Of a stretch of 64,000 bases of DNA, positions 22,698 to 33,561 are shown piece by piece. The stretch covers positions 1-64,000 of the forward strand of contig NZ_VCNG01000007.1 of NCBI RefSeq assembly GCF_006227205.1, in the 5' to 3' direction. Position 1 is the stretch's first letter. Every line of letters starts with the position of its first letter. The notes beneath the pieces were generated by a model. That model was not told the origin of the DNA, searched no databases, and worked only from the letters and a program-made list of their open reading frames with translations. This DNA is from Pseudomonas sp. ICMP22404. Lineage in GTDB: Bacteria > Pseudomonadota > Gammaproteobacteria > Pseudomonadales > Pseudomonadaceae. The translations under genes and the position numbers were made by a program.

Positions 22698-24062
22698 ATG
22701 CAAGAAACCAAGCCGACTCGCGTCCGCTATTTGATCCTGCTCATGCTGTTTTTGGTGACGACGATCAACTACGCCGACCGCGCAACTATCGCCATCGCAG
22801 GCTCCAGCCTGCAGAAAGACCTCGGCATTGACGCCGTTACCCTCGGTTATATCTTCTCCGCTTTTGGTTGGGCCTACGTGGCCGGGCAGATTCCCGGCGG
22901 CTGGCTGCTCGATCGTTTCGGTTCGAAAAAGATCTATGCGCTGAGCATTTTCACCTGGTCGCTGTTCACCGTGCTGCAAGGCTATGTGGGTGAATTCGGC
23001 CTCTCCACCGCCGTGGTTGCGCTGTTCATGCTGCGCTTTCTGGTCGGGCTGGCTGAAGCGCCATCCTTCCCAGGCAACGCCCGCATCGTCGCGGCCTGGT
23101 TCCCCACCGCGGAACGCGGCACCGCCTCGGCGATCTTCAACTCGGCGCAATATTTCGCCACGGTGTTGTTCGCGCCGTTGATGGGCTGGATCGTCTACCG
23201 CTTCGGCTGGCAGCACGTGTTCATCGTGATGGGCGTGGTCGGCATCGTGTTCTCGCTGATCTGGCTCAAAGTGATCCACAGCCCGCGCCAGCACCCGATG
23301 ATCAACGAAGCCGAGTTCAACCACATCGCCGCCAACGGTGCGATGGTCGACATGGACCAGGACAAGGGCAAGGAGAAGAAGGCCGACGGTCCGAAATGGG
23401 ATTACATCCGCCAACTGCTCACCAATCGCATGATGCTCGGCGTGTACCTGGGCCAATACTGCATCAACGGTATCACCTACTTCTTCCTGACCTGGTTCCC
23501 GGTGTACCTGGTTCAGGAGCGCGGCATGACCATCCTCAAGGCTGGTTTCATCGCGTCCTTGCCGGCGATCTGCGGTTTCATCGGCGGCGTGCTGGGTGGA
23601 GTGATTTCCGATTACCTGCTGCGCAAGGGTCACTCGCTGACCTTCGCCCGCAAGGCGCCGATCATCGCCGGCCTGCTGGTGTCCAGCAGCATCGTGGCCT
23701 GCAACTATGTCGAAATCGAATGGATGGTGGTGGGCTTCATGGCCCTGGCCTTCTTCGGTAAAGGCGTGGGCGCGCTGGGCTGGGCCGTGGTGTCCGATAC
23801 GTCGCCAAAACAGATCGCCGGTTTGAGCGGTGGCCTGTTCAACACCTTCGGCAACCTGGCGTCGATCACCACGCCAATCGTCATCGGCTACATCATCAGT
23901 GCCACCGGCTCGTTCAAGTGGGCGCTGGTGTTCGTCGGTTGCAACGCCTTGGTGGCGGTGTTCAGCTATCTGGTCATCGTCGGGCCGATCAAGCGTGTCG
24001 TGCTCAAGGAACCTACGGCCAAGGATGCCGACCTCGCCAGCCTGTCTGAAGTCAAATCCTGA
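22698..24062 (+). CDS. MFS glucarate/galactarate transporter, GudP-like
   Basis: 454 residues with 12 predicted membrane helices, of the anion:cation symporter (ACS) group of the major facilitator superfamily. The start [20 protein letters not shown] and [31 protein letters not shown] and [20 protein letters not shown] are very typical of hexuronate/glucarate permeases. A charged central loop ([12 protein letters not shown]) separates the two halves. It sits between the dehydrogenase and garD in the same orientation, with a long AT-rich leader (TATAAAAATAAATAG) before it. It likely imports D-galactarate and/or D-glucarate with protons. Confidence 0.9.
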   Translation: MQETKPTRVRYLILLMLFLVTTINYADRATIAIAGSSLQKDLGIDAVTLGYIFSAFGWAYVAGQIPGGWLLDRFGSKKIYALSIFTWSLFTVLQGYVGEFGLSTAVVALFMLRFLVGLAEAPSFPGNARIVAAWFPTAERGTASAIFNSAQYFATVLFAPLMGWIVYRFGWQHVFIVMGVVGIVFSLIWLKVIHSPRQHPMINEAEFNHIAANGAMVDMDQDKGKEKKADGPKWDYIRQLLTNRMMLGVYLGQYCINGITYFFLTWFPVYLVQERGMTILKAGFIASLPAICGFIGGVLGGVISDYLLRKGHSLTFARKAPIIAGLLVSSSIVACNYVEIEWMVVGFMALAFFGKGVGALGWAVVSDTSPKQIAGLSGGLFNTFGNLASITTPIVIGYIISATGSFKWALVFVGCNALVAVFSYLVIVGPIKRVVLKEPTAKDADLASLSEVKS

Positions 24063-24075
24063 AGGAGCGGCACCG

Positions 24076-25629
24076 ATGCAATTGATTGAACATGCCGATT
24101 CCCCCCGTTATATCCGCCTGCACGAGCGGGACAATGTGGTGATCGTCGTCAATGACCAGGGCGTGCCGGCCGGGACCGAGTTCCCGGACGGTCTGGTCAC
24201 CGTGGACTTCGTGCCCCAGAGCCACAAGGTCACGCTGCAAGACATTCCCGAGGGCGGCGAGGTGATTCGCTATGGCCAGGTGATTGGCTACGCGTTGCAA
24301 CCGATCCCCCGTGGCAGCTGGGTCAAGGAAGACCAGTTGCGCATGCCCACCGCGCCACCGCTGGACAGCCTGCCACTGTCCACCGACGTACCGGCGGCCG
24401 ATGCGCCGCTGGAGGGTTATACCTTCGAAGGCTACCGCAACGCCGACGGTACCGTCGGCACGCGCAATATCCTGGGTATCACCACCACGGTGCAGTGTGT
24501 GACCGGGGTGCTGGATCATGCGGTCAAGCGCATCAAGGATGAATTGCTGCCCAAGTACCCGAACGTCGACGACGTGGTAGCGCTGACCCACAGCTACGGC
24601 TGTGGCGTGGCGATCACCGCCACCGATGCATACATCCCGATCCGCACCGTGCGCAACCTGGCACGCAACCCGAACCTGGGTGGCGAGGCGCTGGTGATCA
24701 GCCTGGGTTGCGAGAAATTGCAGGCCGGCCAGGTGATGCATGAGAACGACAGCTCGGTGGATCTCAGCGAGCCATGGTTGTATCGCTTGCAGGACTCCAG
24801 CCACGGCTTCACCGAGATGATCGAGCAGATCATGGAGCTGGCTGAAACCCGCCTGAAGAAACTCGACCAGCGCCGTCGTGAGACCGTGCCGGCTTCGGAG
24901 TTGATCCTGGGTATGCAGTGCGGCGGCAGCGATGCGTTTTCCGGCATCACCGCCAATCCGGCCCTGGGCTATGCCTCGGACCTGTTGCTGCGCGCCGGGG
25001 CGACGGTGATGTTTTCCGAAGTCACGGAAGTGCGAGATGCCATCTACCTGCTGACCTCCCGGGCGCAAACCCGGGAAGTCGCCGAGGAGCTGGTGCGTGA
25101 GATGGACTGGTACGACCGTTACCTGGCCAAGGGCGAAGCGGATCGCAGCGCCAACACCACGCCGGGCAACAAGAAGGGTGGGCTGTCGAATATCGTCGAA
25201 AAATCCCTGGGCTCAATCGTCAAGTCCGGCAGCAGCGCGATCAGCGGCGTGCTCGGTCCTGGCGAGCGCTTCAAGCAAAAGGGCCTGATCTTCTGTGCCA
25301 CGCCAGCCAGCGATTTTGTCTGTGGCACGCTGCAACTGGCGGCGGGGATGAACTTGCACGTGTTCACCACCGGCCGTGGCACGCCGTACGGTCTGGCGAT
25401 GGCTCCGGTGGTGAAGGTCTCGACCCGTACTGAACTGGCCCAGCGCTGGCCGGACCTGATCGACATCGACGCCGGTCGGATTGCCACGGGTCGTGCCTCG
25501 ATCGAGGAGCTGGGTTGGGAGCTGTTCCACTATTACCTGGACGTGGCCAGCGGCAAGAAGCAGACCTGGGCGGAACGGCACAAGCTGCACAACGACATCA
25601 CCTTGTTCAACCCGGCGCCGATTACCTGA
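24076..25629 (+). CDS. garD: Galactarate dehydratase
   Basis: 517 residues, UxaA/GarD family. The N-terminal SAF domain (~1-95; [17 protein letters not shown]) joins the catalytic region (~110-517; [46 protein letters not shown]). It removes water from D-galactarate to give 5-dehydro-4-deoxyglucarate, the KdgD substrate. The start at 24076 follows GAAGGAGCGG and is 13 bp after the transporter stop; a longer ORF in this frame begins inside the transporter gene and is discarded. GarD is the pathway's entry enzyme here; a glucarate dehydratase (gudD) is not in the window. Confidence 0.93.
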   Translation: MQLIEHADSPRYIRLHERDNVVIVVNDQGVPAGTEFPDGLVTVDFVPQSHKVTLQDIPEGGEVIRYGQVIGYALQPIPRGSWVKEDQLRMPTAPPLDSLPLSTDVPAADAPLEGYTFEGYRNADGTVGTRNILGITTTVQCVTGVLDHAVKRIKDELLPKYPNVDDVVALTHSYGCGVAITATDAYIPIRTVRNLARNPNLGGEALVISLGCEKLQAGQVMHENDSSVDLSEPWLYRLQDSSHGFTEMIEQIMELAETRLKKLDQRRRETVPASELILGMQCGGSDAFSGITANPALGYASDLLLRAGATVMFSEVTEVRDAIYLLTSRAQTREVAEELVREMDWYDRYLAKGEADRSANTTPGNKKGGLSNIVEKSLGSIVKSGSSAISGVLGPGERFKQKGLIFCATPASDFVCGTLQLAAGMNLHVFTTGRGTPYGLAMAPVVKVSTRTELAQRWPDLIDIDAGRIATGRASIEELGWELFHYYLDVASGKKQTWAERHKLHNDITLFNPAPIT

Positions 25630-25645
25630 TCTGACGTTGTCGTTG

Positions 25646-25751
25646 ATCGTTCCCACGCTCTGCGTGGGAATGCAGCCAGGGACGCTCCGCGTCCCGAGAG
25701 CCGAACGCGGAGCGTCCGTTGAGGCATTTCCACGCAGAGCGTGGGAACGAT
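25646..25751. repeat. Family C palindromic repeat (GTTCCCACGCTCTGCGTGG)
   Basis: Outer arms of 22 bp (25646-25667 and 25730-25751) are perfectly inverted and each is itself hairpin-forming (CCACGCTCTGCGTGG). Inside are a second inverted set built on GGACGCTCCGCGTCC and CGCGGAGCGTCC. It sits right after garD and before the AEC carrier gene, and may serve as the operon's transcription end. Confidence 0.8.
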
Positions 25752-25809
25752 CAGTGGGAAAGTGGCTTATCATTAGCCACCTAACGACACCCCTCTCAAG
25801 GTCTCCGGC

Positions 25810-26751
25810 ATGCTGGCAATTTTCCTCGAAACCCTGAACATCACCGCGCCGGTGTTTGCCATGCTGTTTCTGGGGGCGTTGCTCAAGCGCATCGACTGGA
25901 TCAACGACAACTTCATCCACATCGCCTCGTCCCTGGTGTTCAACGTCACCATGCCGGCGCTGTTGTTCCTCGGCATCCTCCATGCCGACCTGCATGCGGC
26001 GTTACAGCCGGACCTGCTGATCTATTTTTCCATCGCCACCCTGGTGAGCTTTGCCATGGCCTGGGGCTGGGCGATCTGGCGTTGCCCGCGGGAAGATCGC
26101 GGCATCTACACCCAAGGCGCGTTTCGTGGCAACAACGGGGTCATCGGCCTGGCGCTGGCGGCGAGCATGTATGGCGACTACGGGATTTCCCTGGGGGCGA
26201 TCCTCGCGGCGTTGGTGATCCTGTTCTACAACACCTTGTCGACCATCGTGCTGGCGGTCTATAGCCCGGTGATCAAGTCCGACCCGTGGAGCATCTGCAA
26301 AAGCGTGTTCAGCAACCCGCTGATCATCAGCGTGATCATCGCCGCGCCGTTTGCCTATTGGCAGATCGGCCTACCAAACTGGTTCGAGACGTCAGGCAAG
26401 TACCTGGCGCAGATGACCTTGCCCCTGGCACTGATCTGCATCGGCGGTACGCTGTCGCTGGCGGCGTTGCGCAAGAGTGGCAAGATGGCCATGAGTTCGA
26501 GCCTGGTGAAGATGGTCGGCCTGCCGGTGCTGACCACCCTGGGCGCCTGGCTCTGGGGCTTTCGCGGGGCGGAATTGGGGATTCTGTTCCTGTACTTCGG
26601 CAGCCCGACTGCCGCCGCCAGCTTCGTCATGGCCCGCGCCGCCGATGGCAACCATGAACTGGCGGCGGCGATCATCGTCATCACCACGTTGATGGCGGCG
26701 ATTACCACCAACCTGGGGATCTTTGTGTTGCAGTGGGGTGGGTGGATCTAG
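25810..26751 (+). CDS. AEC-family (auxin efflux carrier-like) transporter
   Basis: 313 residues with about ten hydrophobic helices. MLAIFLETLNITAPVFAMLF, FNVTMPALLFLGIL and RGNNGVIGLALAAS are characteristic of the Mem_trans/AEC family, which exports or imports small carboxylates such as malate. The substrate is unknown. It stands downstream of garD behind a palindromic repeat, so membership of the sugar-acid operon is doubtful. The ATG at 25810 follows AAGGTCTCCGGC, a weak ribosome site. Confidence 0.87.
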   Translation: MLAIFLETLNITAPVFAMLFLGALLKRIDWINDNFIHIASSLVFNVTMPALLFLGILHADLHAALQPDLLIYFSIATLVSFAMAWGWAIWRCPREDRGIYTQGAFRGNNGVIGLALAASMYGDYGISLGAILAALVILFYNTLSTIVLAVYSPVIKSDPWSICKSVFSNPLIISVIIAAPFAYWQIGLPNWFETSGKYLAQMTLPLALICIGGTLSLAALRKSGKMAMSSSLVKMVGLPVLTTLGAWLWGFRGAELGILFLYFGSPTAAASFVMARAADGNHELAAAIIVITTLMAAITTNLGIFVLQWGGWI

Positions 26752-26776
26752 GCTTTTGTGGTGCGCTTGAGGTCCA

Positions 26777-26858
26777 ATCGCGAGCAGGCTCGCTCCCACA
26801 TTCGACCGCATTCCTTCTGAAAAACCCGATCAACTGTGGGAGCGAGCCTGCTCGCGAT
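26777..26858. repeat. REPIN-like inverted pair, family B
   Basis: Perfectly inverted 24-bp arms (26777-26800 and 26835-26858) of the unit TGTGGGAGCGAGCCTGCTCG, separated by 34 bp. Each arm carries an internal small palindrome (CGAGCAGGCTCG). It lies between two convergent genes, the AEC carrier and the decarboxylase-like gene. Confidence 0.85.
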
Positions 26859-26890
26859 GGCGCCAGTCCATACAGCCCCAATCCCGCGCT

Positions 26891-27271
26891 TTACTCCGGC
26901 TTCTGATACGCCTCGATCACTTCCTGCGCCGCCCGAAACGCATCGATCGCCGCCGGCACCCCGGCATACACCGCGCAATGCAGCAATGCTTCGCGAATCT
27001 CCTCCACCGTGCAGCCGTTGTTCAGCGCGCCACGCACATGGCCTTTGAGCTCCTGGGGGCATTTGAGGGCAGTGAGGGCGGCGAGGGTGATCAGGCTGCG
27101 GGTTTTCAGGGGCAGACCCTCGCGGCTCCAGACGCTGCCCCAGGCATGTTCGTTGACGAAGTCCTGCAGGGGTTGGGTGAATTCGGTGGCGTTGCCCAGG
27201 GCGCGGTCGACGAACGCATCGCCCATTACCTGGCGACGCATGTCCAGGCCGGTCTTTGGGGTGTCGGTCAT
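26891..27271 (-). CDS. Carboxymuconolactone decarboxylase-family protein (PcaC-like)
   Basis: 126 residues, helical AhpD-like fold. The sequence carries RRQVMGDAFVDRALGNATEF, LITLAALTALKCPQELKGHV and NGCTVEEIREALLHCAVYAG, the conserved core with the ELKxHxxGALNNG pattern of gamma-carboxymuconolactone decarboxylases. The length fits PcaC (~130 residues), which acts in the protocatechuate branch of the beta-ketoadipate pathway. No other pca genes are nearby, so a paralogue with another small substrate is equally possible. Its ATG overlaps the stop of the antiporter gene by 4 nt (ATGA), so the pair is translationally coupled. Confidence 0.82.
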   Translation of the reverse strand: MTDTPKTGLDMRRQVMGDAFVDRALGNATEFTQPLQDFVNEHAWGSVWSREGLPLKTRSLITLAALTALKCPQELKGHVRGALNNGCTVEEIREALLHCAVYAGVPAAIDAFRAAQEVIEAYQKPE

Positions 27272-28362
27272 GGCAAATCCCTCTTGTGGTGTTGGCGGCG
27301 CCAGGCGCGCACCGAGGTGAACAGCAAGAATACGAGCAGGACCGGCAGCACGTAGAACAGCATCAGCCGCTCCAGTTGGCCAGCCAGGGGCATGCCGGTG
27401 GTGAACGACATCACATGGAGCCCATAGGCCAGGTACAAGCCCAGGAGCAACAGACCTTCGGCGCGGGTGACCCGGTACCCGGAGTAGAACACCGGCAGGC
27501 ACAGCACCGCCACGCCGAGCATTACGGGCAGGTCGAAATCCAGCGCGTTCGGCGAAACCGAAAGCGGCGTCGGTGCGAGAAGGGCGGTCACCCCGAGTAC
27601 CCCCAACAGGTTGAACAGGTTGCTGCCGATCACGTTGCCCACTGCGATGTCGCGCTGGCCCCGCAGAGCGGCGATCAGCGAGGTCGCAAGCTCCGGCAAT
27701 GAGGTGCTGACGGCGACGATGGTCAGGCCGATGATGCGTTCCGAAAGTCCCAGGTCGGTGGCGACTTCCACCGCCGCGCCCAGCAGCAGATGTCCGGCAA
27801 AAATCAGCATTGCCAGACCCGCTGCGATCATCGACAGGCTCTTGAGCCAGGACGCTGGTGTCACCTTGACCGCTACGGCATGGGGACGCCCGGAGTGCCG
27901 TGACTGACGCAGCAACAAGCCCAGGTACACCGCCAGGGCGATCAGGAGCAGCACGCCGTCCAACCGCGTCAGCTCTTCGTTCCAGGCCAGCACGAACACC
28001 AACAGACTGGCGCCGATCATCAGGGGGATGTCCAGGCGCACCAGTTGGCGCGAGACCCGCAATGGAATGATCAGCGCCGACAGGCCGAGGGTCACGAGGA
28101 TGTTGAAGATGCCGCTGCCGATCACGCTGCCGACGGCGATGTCGGCGTTCTGCGTCAGGGTCGCTTGCAGGCTGACGGCCATCTGTGGCGCGCTGCTGCC
28201 GAAGGCGACGACGCTCAGGCCGATGATCAGGGGGCGTACTTGCAAGCGCGCCGCCAGGCCGACAGCGGCCCGCACCAACAACTCGGCGCCGACGATCAGC
28301 AACAGCAGGCCACCGAACAGTTCGATCAGGCTGAACAGCGGTAAATCGGCGAGTAGGGAAAT
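27268..28362 (-). CDS. Calcium/sodium antiporter (CaCA family, YrbG-like)
   Basis: About 364 residues with 10-11 membrane helices. The two alpha repeats of the family are GLSVVAFGSSAPQMAVSLQA with GSVIGSGIFNI, and GLTIVAVSTSLPELATSLIA with GNVIGSNLFNLLG. The first repeat has GSSAPQ where GTSAPE/GTSLPE is usual: the ion-coordinating glutamate appears replaced by glutamine, while the second repeat keeps its glutamate. No ATG fits the family start. A GGAG sequence precedes an ATT codon at 28360-28362 with good spacing, so I place the start there. The alternative is a GTG at 28452 that would overlap the neighbouring lipoprotein gene by 74 nt. It is co-transcribed with the decarboxylase-like gene. 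Confidence 0.82.
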   Translation of the reverse strand: MSLLADLPLFSLIELFGGLLLLIVGAELLVRAAVGLAARLQVRPLIIGLSVVAFGSSAPQMAVSLQATLTQNADIAVGSVIGSGIFNILVTLGLSALIIPLRVSRQLVRLDIPLMIGASLLVFVLAWNEELTRLDGVLLLIALAVYLGLLLRQSRHSGRPHAVAVKVTPASWLKSLSMIAAGLAMLIFAGHLLLGAAVEVATDLGLSERIIGLTIVAVSTSLPELATSLIAALRGQRDIAVGNVIGSNLFNLLGVLGVTALLAPTPLSVSPNALDFDLPVMLGVAVLCLPVFYSGYRVTRAEGLLLLGLYLAYGLHVMSFTTGMPLAGQLERLMLFYVLPVLLVFLLFTSVRAWRRQHHKRDLP

Positions 28363-28378
28363 GGCCGGGCTCCGTCTA

Positions 28379-28756
28379 TCAATCGTCGAGGGCTTGGACG
28401 CGGACCCGCGCGGTGCCGGTGCGCAACATGCCCAGTTGCTCGGCGGCTTCACGGGACACGTCGATCAGGCGGCCTCGGGTATACGGGCCGCGGTCGTTGA
28501 TACGGACCACGACACTGTCATTGTTGCCCAGGTTGGTGATTTTCACCCGTGTGCCGAATGGCAACTGGCGATGGGCTGCAGTCAGGCTGTGCTGGTCGAA
28601 ACGCTCGCCACTGGCGGTGCGCTTGCCGTGGTGTCGGGCGCCGTAATAGGAGGCCACGCCTGTCTGGTCGTAGCCGTGTGGATCGACCGTCCCGCTCTGG
28701 CTGGCGCAACCGGCCAGCAGGGACAGCAGGGCGCAGGCGCCGAGGAGACGCTTCAT
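28379..28756 (-). CDS. RlpA-like (DPBB) outer-membrane lipoprotein, short form
   Basis: 125 residues. The N-terminus MKRLLGACALLSLLAGC is a lipoprotein signal with the lipobox LLAGC. The double-psi beta-barrel domain follows: GVASYYGARHHGKRTASGERF, HRQLPFGTRVKITNLGN, VVVRINDRGPYTRGRLIDVS. It keeps the D in NDRGPY and the H in GARHHG linked to lytic transglycosylase activity. There is no C-terminal SPOR domain, unlike full-length RlpA, so it is a minimal paralogue rather than the septal enzyme itself. Probably acts on peptidoglycan. The gene ends 16 bp before the presumed antiporter start. Confidence 0.85.
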   Translation of the reverse strand: MKRLLGACALLSLLAGCASQSGTVDPHGYDQTGVASYYGARHHGKRTASGERFDQHSLTAAHRQLPFGTRVKITNLGNNDSVVVRINDRGPYTRGRLIDVSREAAEQLGMLRTGTARVRVQALDD

Positions 28757-28778
28757 AGAAGGATTGTCCGAGACAAAT

Positions 28779-28894
28779 GTGGGAGCGAGCCAGTGGGAGC
28801 AAAGCTTGCTCGCGATGAACGATAACGCAATCTTCTGACGGATCGAGGTGCTTTCATCGCGAGCAAGCTTTGCTCCCACAGATTCGCTCCCACA
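28779..28894. repeat. REPIN-like inverted pair, family B, chimeric left end
   Basis: Perfectly inverted 26-bp arms (28793-28818 and 28854-28879) of the variant GTGGGAGCAAAGCTTGCTCG. Beyond the arms a second TGTGGGAGCGAGCC end lies on the left and GATTCGCTCCCACAG on the right. These look like pieces of two repeat variants nested together. It lies between the divergent-facing rlpA-like start and the gatB end. Confidence 0.8.
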
Positions 28895-28903
28895 GGGGAG
28901 AAT

Positions 28904-28928
28904 GGAGCCAGATTGAAAGACTGGCCCC
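28904..28928 (-). terminator. Possible terminator hairpin of gatCAB
   Basis: Just downstream of the gatB stop, GGGGCCAG and CTGGCTCC form a stem with one mismatch and a 9-nt loop. There is no strong T-run after it on the reverse strand, so this may be an incomplete terminator helped by the adjacent REP pair. Confidence 0.35.
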
Positions 28929-28935
28929 ATGGCCG

Positions 28936-30381
28936 TCAGCCCTCGAGCTTGCTTTTCAGCAGTTCGTTGACCTGTTGCGGGTTGGCCTTGCCCTTGGAGG
29001 CTTTCATGGCCTGGCCGACGAAAAAGCCGAACATCTTGCCACGCTTGGCTTCGTCCGCTGCACGGTACTGTTCGACCTGCTCGGCGTTGGCCGCGAGCAT
29101 CTCATCGAGTACGGCGGAAATGGCACCGGTGTCGGTGACCTGCTTCAAGCCGCGCTTCTCGATGATCTCGTCGGCGCTGCCTTCACCATTGGCCATGGCT
29201 TCGAAGACCATCTTGGCGATCTTGCCGGAGATGGTGTTGTCCTTGATCCGCAGCAGCATGCCGCCCAGTTGCTCGGCCGACACCGGCGACTCGTCGATTT
29301 CCAGCCCCTGCTTGTTCAGCAGGCTGCCCAGTTCGACCATCACCCAGTTGGCCGCCAGCTTGGCGTCGCCGCCGATGCCGACGACTTTTTCAAAGTAATC
29401 GGCTTGTTCGCGGCTGGTGGCCAGGACGTTGGCGTCATAGCTCGACAGCCCGAACTGCGCCTGGAAGCGCTCGCGTTTCTGCGGTGGCAGTTCCGGCAGG
29501 GTGGCGCGCACGTCGTCGAGGAACGAATCTTCGATCACCACCGGCAGCAGGTCCGGGTCGGGGAAGTAACGGTAGTCGTTGGCTTCTTCCTTGCTGCGCA
29601 TCGGACGGGTCTCGTCCTTGTTCGGGTCGTACAGGCGGGTCTGCTGGATGACCTTGCCGCCGTCCTCGATCAGTTCGATCTGGCGTTGGATCTCGCTGTT
29701 GATCGCCTTCTCGATGAAGCGGAACGAGTTGACGTTCTTGATCTCGCAGCGCGTGCCGAATTCCGCCTGGCCCTTGGGTCGGATCGATACGTTGCAGTCG
29801 CAGCGCAGCGAGCCTTCGGCCATGTTGCCGTCGCAGATGCCCAGGTAGCGCACCAGTGCGTGGATCGCCTTGACGTAGGCCACGGCTTCCTTGGCGCTAC
29901 GCATGTCCGGTTCGGAGACGATTTCCAGCAGCGGCGTGCCGGCACGGTTCAGGTCGATGCCGGTGGCGCCGTTGAATTCTTCGTGGAGGCTCTTGCCGGC
30001 GTCTTCTTCCAGGTGCGCCCGGGTGATGCCGACACGCTTGACCGTGCCGTCTTCCAGGGCGATGTCCAGGTGGCCCTTGCCGACAATCGGCAGTTCCATC
30101 TGGCTGATCTGGTAGCCCTTGGGCAGGTCCGGGTAGAAGTAGTTCTTGCGGGCGAACACGTTGTGCTGGCCGATCTCGGCGTCAATCGCCAGGCCGAACA
30201 TCACCGCCATGCGCACCGCTTCGGCGTTGAGCACCGGCAGCACGCCAGGCATGCCCAGGTCGACCAGGCTGGCCTGGGTGTTGGGCTCGGAGCCGAACGT
30301 GGTGGAACTGCCGGAAAAGATTTTCGACCGGGTGGTGAGCTGGGTGTGAATCTCCAGCCCGATCACGACTTCCCATTGCAT
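28936..30381 (-). CDS. gatB: Asp-tRNA(Asn)/Glu-tRNA(Gln) amidotransferase subunit B
   Basis: 481 residues, full length. The GatB kinase domain begins [20 protein letters not shown], with [15 protein letters not shown] and the conserved [16 protein letters not shown]. The C-terminal YqeY/GatB tail holds the tRNA-recognition helices ([20 protein letters not shown]). It phosphorylates the misacylated carboxylate and transfers ammonia delivered from GatA. Last gene of the gatCAB operon, 10 bp after gatA. A functional gatCAB implies indirect Asn- and/or Gln-tRNA formation, normal in Pseudomonas. Confidence 0.97.
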   Translation of the reverse strand: MQWEVVIGLEIHTQLTTRSKIFSGSSTTFGSEPNTQASLVDLGMPGVLPVLNAEAVRMAVMFGLAIDAEIGQHNVFARKNYFYPDLPKGYQISQMELPIVGKGHLDIALEDGTVKRVGITRAHLEEDAGKSLHEEFNGATGIDLNRAGTPLLEIVSEPDMRSAKEAVAYVKAIHALVRYLGICDGNMAEGSLRCDCNVSIRPKGQAEFGTRCEIKNVNSFRFIEKAINSEIQRQIELIEDGGKVIQQTRLYDPNKDETRPMRSKEEANDYRYFPDPDLLPVVIEDSFLDDVRATLPELPPQKRERFQAQFGLSSYDANVLATSREQADYFEKVVGIGGDAKLAANWVMVELGSLLNKQGLEIDESPVSAEQLGGMLLRIKDNTISGKIAKMVFEAMANGEGSADEIIEKRGLKQVTDTGAISAVLDEMLAANAEQVEQYRAADEAKRGKMFGFFVGQAMKASKGKANPQQVNELLKSKLEG

Positions 30382-30391
30382 GTGTTTCTCC

Positions 30392-31843
30392 TCAGAAGCC
30401 GGTTGGGGTGCGGGTGTGCCAGTCAGTGTTCAACTGATACTGGTGAGCCACGTTGAGCAGGCGGCCTTCCTGGAAGTACGGCGCGAGCAACTGCACGCCC
30501 ACCGGCAGGCCATCGACGAAACCGGCCGGCATGGACAGGCCCGGCAAGCCGGCGAGGTTGGCGGTGATGGTGTAGACGTCTTCCAGGTAGGCAGCGACCG
30601 GGTCGCTGTTCTTGGCGCCGAGTTTCCAGGCCGGGTTCGGCGTGGTCGGGCCGAGGATGATGTCGACCTCGTTGAAGGCGGCCATGAAGTCGTTCTTCAC
30701 CAGACGGCGGATTTTCTGCGCCTTGAGGTAGTAGGCGTCGTAATAGCCGGCGGACAGCGCGTAAGTCCCGACCATGATCCGCCGCTGCACTTCGGCGCCG
30801 AAGCCTTCGCCACGGGAGCGCTTGTACAGGTCGATCAGATTTTCCGGGTTCTCGCAGCGATAGCCGAAGCGCACGCCGTCGAAACGCGACAGGTTCGAGG
30901 AGGCTTCCGCCGGGGCGATCACGTAGTACGCGGGAATGGCGTGTTGCATGTTCGGCAGGCTGATTTCCTTGACCACGGCGCCGAGCTTTTCCAGCTCCTT
31001 GACGCTGTTGTGGATCAGGTCGGCGATGCGTGGGTCGAGGCCGGCGCCGAAGTACTCCTTCGGCACGCCGATGCGCAGGCCTTGCAGCGAGCCGCTGAGG
31101 CCGGCGCTGTAGTCTGGCACCGGTTCATCGATGCTGGTGGAGTCGTTCGGGTCGAAGCCGGCCATGCCTTGCAGCAGCAGCGCGCAGTCTTCGGCGGTGC
31201 GCGCCAATGGGCCGCCCTGGTCGAGACTGGAGGCGTAGGCAATCATGCCCCAGCGCGACACGCGACCGTAGGTGGGCTTGAGGCCGGTGAGGTTGGTGAA
31301 CGCCGCGGGCTGGCGAATCGAGCCGCCGGTGTCGGTAGCGGTAGCGGCCGGCAACAGGCGCGCGGCCACGGCGGCGGCGGAACCGCCGGACGAACCGCCC
31401 GGTACGTGTTCCAGGTTCCAGGGGTTCTTCACCGGGCCGTAGTGGCTCGACTCGTTGGCCGAACCCATGGCGAATTCGTCCATGTTGGTCTTGCCCAGGG
31501 TCACGGCGCCAGCGGCTGCGAGCTTGGCGACCACGGTGGCGTCGTAGGGGGCCTTGAAGTTGTCGAGCATCTTCGAGCCGCAGCTGGTGCGCACGCCCTG
31601 GGTGCAGAACAGGTCCTTGTGGGCGATCGGCGCGCCGAGCAGGGCACCGCCTTCACCGTTGGCACGGCGGGCGTCGGCCGCCTTGGCCTGGCCCAGGGCC
31701 AGCTCTTCGGTCACGCTGATGAAGCTGTTGAGCTGCGGGTCGAGCTGGGCGATGCGTGCCAGCAGGGTTTTGGTCAGCTCTTCGGAGGAAAACTTTTTAT
31801 CGGCGAGTCCGCGGGCGATCTCGGCCAGTGTCATGTGATGCAT
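30392..31843 (-). CDS. gatA: Asp-tRNA(Asn)/Glu-tRNA(Gln) amidotransferase subunit A
   Basis: 483 residues of the amidase-signature family. The Lys-Ser-Ser catalytic set is visible: lysine in [10 protein letters not shown], then the glycine/serine-rich block [14 protein letters not shown] and [12 protein letters not shown]. It releases ammonia from glutamine and channels it to GatB. Start [20 protein letters not shown]; the second ATG ([10 protein letters not shown], 3 codons later) is an alternative start. It lies 16 bp downstream of gatC and upstream of gatB. Confidence 0.97.
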   Translation of the reverse strand: MHHMTLAEIARGLADKKFSSEELTKTLLARIAQLDPQLNSFISVTEELALGQAKAADARRANGEGGALLGAPIAHKDLFCTQGVRTSCGSKMLDNFKAPYDATVVAKLAAAGAVTLGKTNMDEFAMGSANESSHYGPVKNPWNLEHVPGGSSGGSAAAVAARLLPAATATDTGGSIRQPAAFTNLTGLKPTYGRVSRWGMIAYASSLDQGGPLARTAEDCALLLQGMAGFDPNDSTSIDEPVPDYSAGLSGSLQGLRIGVPKEYFGAGLDPRIADLIHNSVKELEKLGAVVKEISLPNMQHAIPAYYVIAPAEASSNLSRFDGVRFGYRCENPENLIDLYKRSRGEGFGAEVQRRIMVGTYALSAGYYDAYYLKAQKIRRLVKNDFMAAFNEVDIILGPTTPNPAWKLGAKNSDPVAAYLEDVYTITANLAGLPGLSMPAGFVDGLPVGVQLLAPYFQEGRLLNVAHQYQLNTDWHTRTPTGF

Positions 31844-31859
31844 GAGAGGCTCTTTCCCT

Positions 31860-32147
31860 TTAGTCGATGACTTTCGGAACCAGGTACAGGCCGTTTTCGA
31901 CCGCTGGCGCGATGGACTGGTAGGCCTCGCGGTTATTGGGTTCGGTCACGACGTCGGCGCGCAGGCGCTGGCTGGCTTCCAGAGGGTGGGCCAGCGGTTC
32001 GATACCGTCGGTATTGACCGCCTGCATCTCGTCGACCAGCCCCAGAATGCTGTTCAGGGCTGAAGTGATGTGTGGAAGATCGGCTTCATTGAGGCCCAGA
32101 CAGGCCAGATGAGCGATTTTTTCCACGTCGGAGCGTTCAAGCGCCAT
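31860..32147 (-). CDS. gatC: Asp-tRNA(Asn)/Glu-tRNA(Gln) amidotransferase subunit C
   Basis: 95 residues, typical size. [20 protein letters not shown], the [20 protein letters not shown] belt segment and [15 protein letters not shown] are diagnostic. GatC wraps round the GatA-GatB interface and stabilises the complex. First gene of the operon, divergent from mreB across 238 bp. The start is preceded by CACTGGAGAATCCC. Confidence 0.95.
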   Translation of the reverse strand: MALERSDVEKIAHLACLGLNEADLPHITSALNSILGLVDEMQAVNTDGIEPLAHPLEASQRLRADVVTEPNNREAYQSIAPAVENGLYLVPKVID

Positions 32148-32226
32148 GGGATTCTCCAGTGGAAAACAGAACAGACGCAGTCTGTCCGTGTGTTAGATTG
32201 TCGGAACACTACCGCATTTCTATGGT

Positions 32227-32257
32227 CCAGTGCCCTGTGTCATAAACAGGGCACTGG
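32227..32257. other. Perfect 12-bp hairpin between gatC and mreB
   Basis: CCAGTGCCCTGT (32227-32238) and ACAGGGCACTGG (32246-32257) with a 7-nt loop. No T-run follows on either strand. It falls in the divergent promoter region, about 80 bp before the gatC start and 128 bp before mreB, so it could be a protein-binding palindrome or a leader structure. Nothing else is evident in 32148-32385. Confidence 0.5.
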
Positions 32258-32373
32258 CCGCGATTGTAGGGTTTGGTGCACAGAAAAGCGGCCAATTTAA
32301 CATATTGGCGCCTTGCCCAAAATCCCTGTCGTTGTTAGAGTTTGCCGCACTTTTTTACCCACGCGTTGCCTAG

Positions 32374-33423
<1,050 letters not shown>

Positions 33424-33445
33424 GTCTCGCCGGGTCCATGTTGTT

Positions 33446-33491
33446 CGCCTACGGGCAGCACTTTGCAGTGCTGCCCGTAGGCGTTTATCTT
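33446..33491 (+). terminator. Terminator/attenuator between mreB and mreC
   Basis: A perfect 17-bp stem (33446-33462 with 33467-33483; CGCCTACGGGCAGCACT and its complement), a TTGC tetraloop, and the T-rich tail TTTATCTT. It looks like an efficient intrinsic terminator, leaving about 70 bp to the start of mreC. Confidence 0.85.
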
Positions 33492-33561
33492 CTGTCATTC
33501 GTATCCAGGCCGGTTTGATGCCGTATGAATAAAGAGAACATTTGCCTGGGAGGAGCGGCTT

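Noticed and set aside
21114..23633. 839-residue reverse frame spanning the dehydrogenase and transporter genes
   Set aside because: Crosses two clear genes and a gap, His/Gln/Arg-rich, no motif: third-position GC artefact.
23830..24075. N-terminal extension of garD into the transporter gene
   Set aside because: The extension overlaps the transporter coding sequence; ATG 24076 with GGAGCGG upstream gives the normal GarD length.
28870..30456. 528-residue forward frame opposite gatB
   Set aside because: gatB is certain on the reverse strand; no independent start signal.
30380..31870. 496-residue forward frame opposite gatA
   Set aside because: gatA is certain on the reverse strand; this is its shadow.
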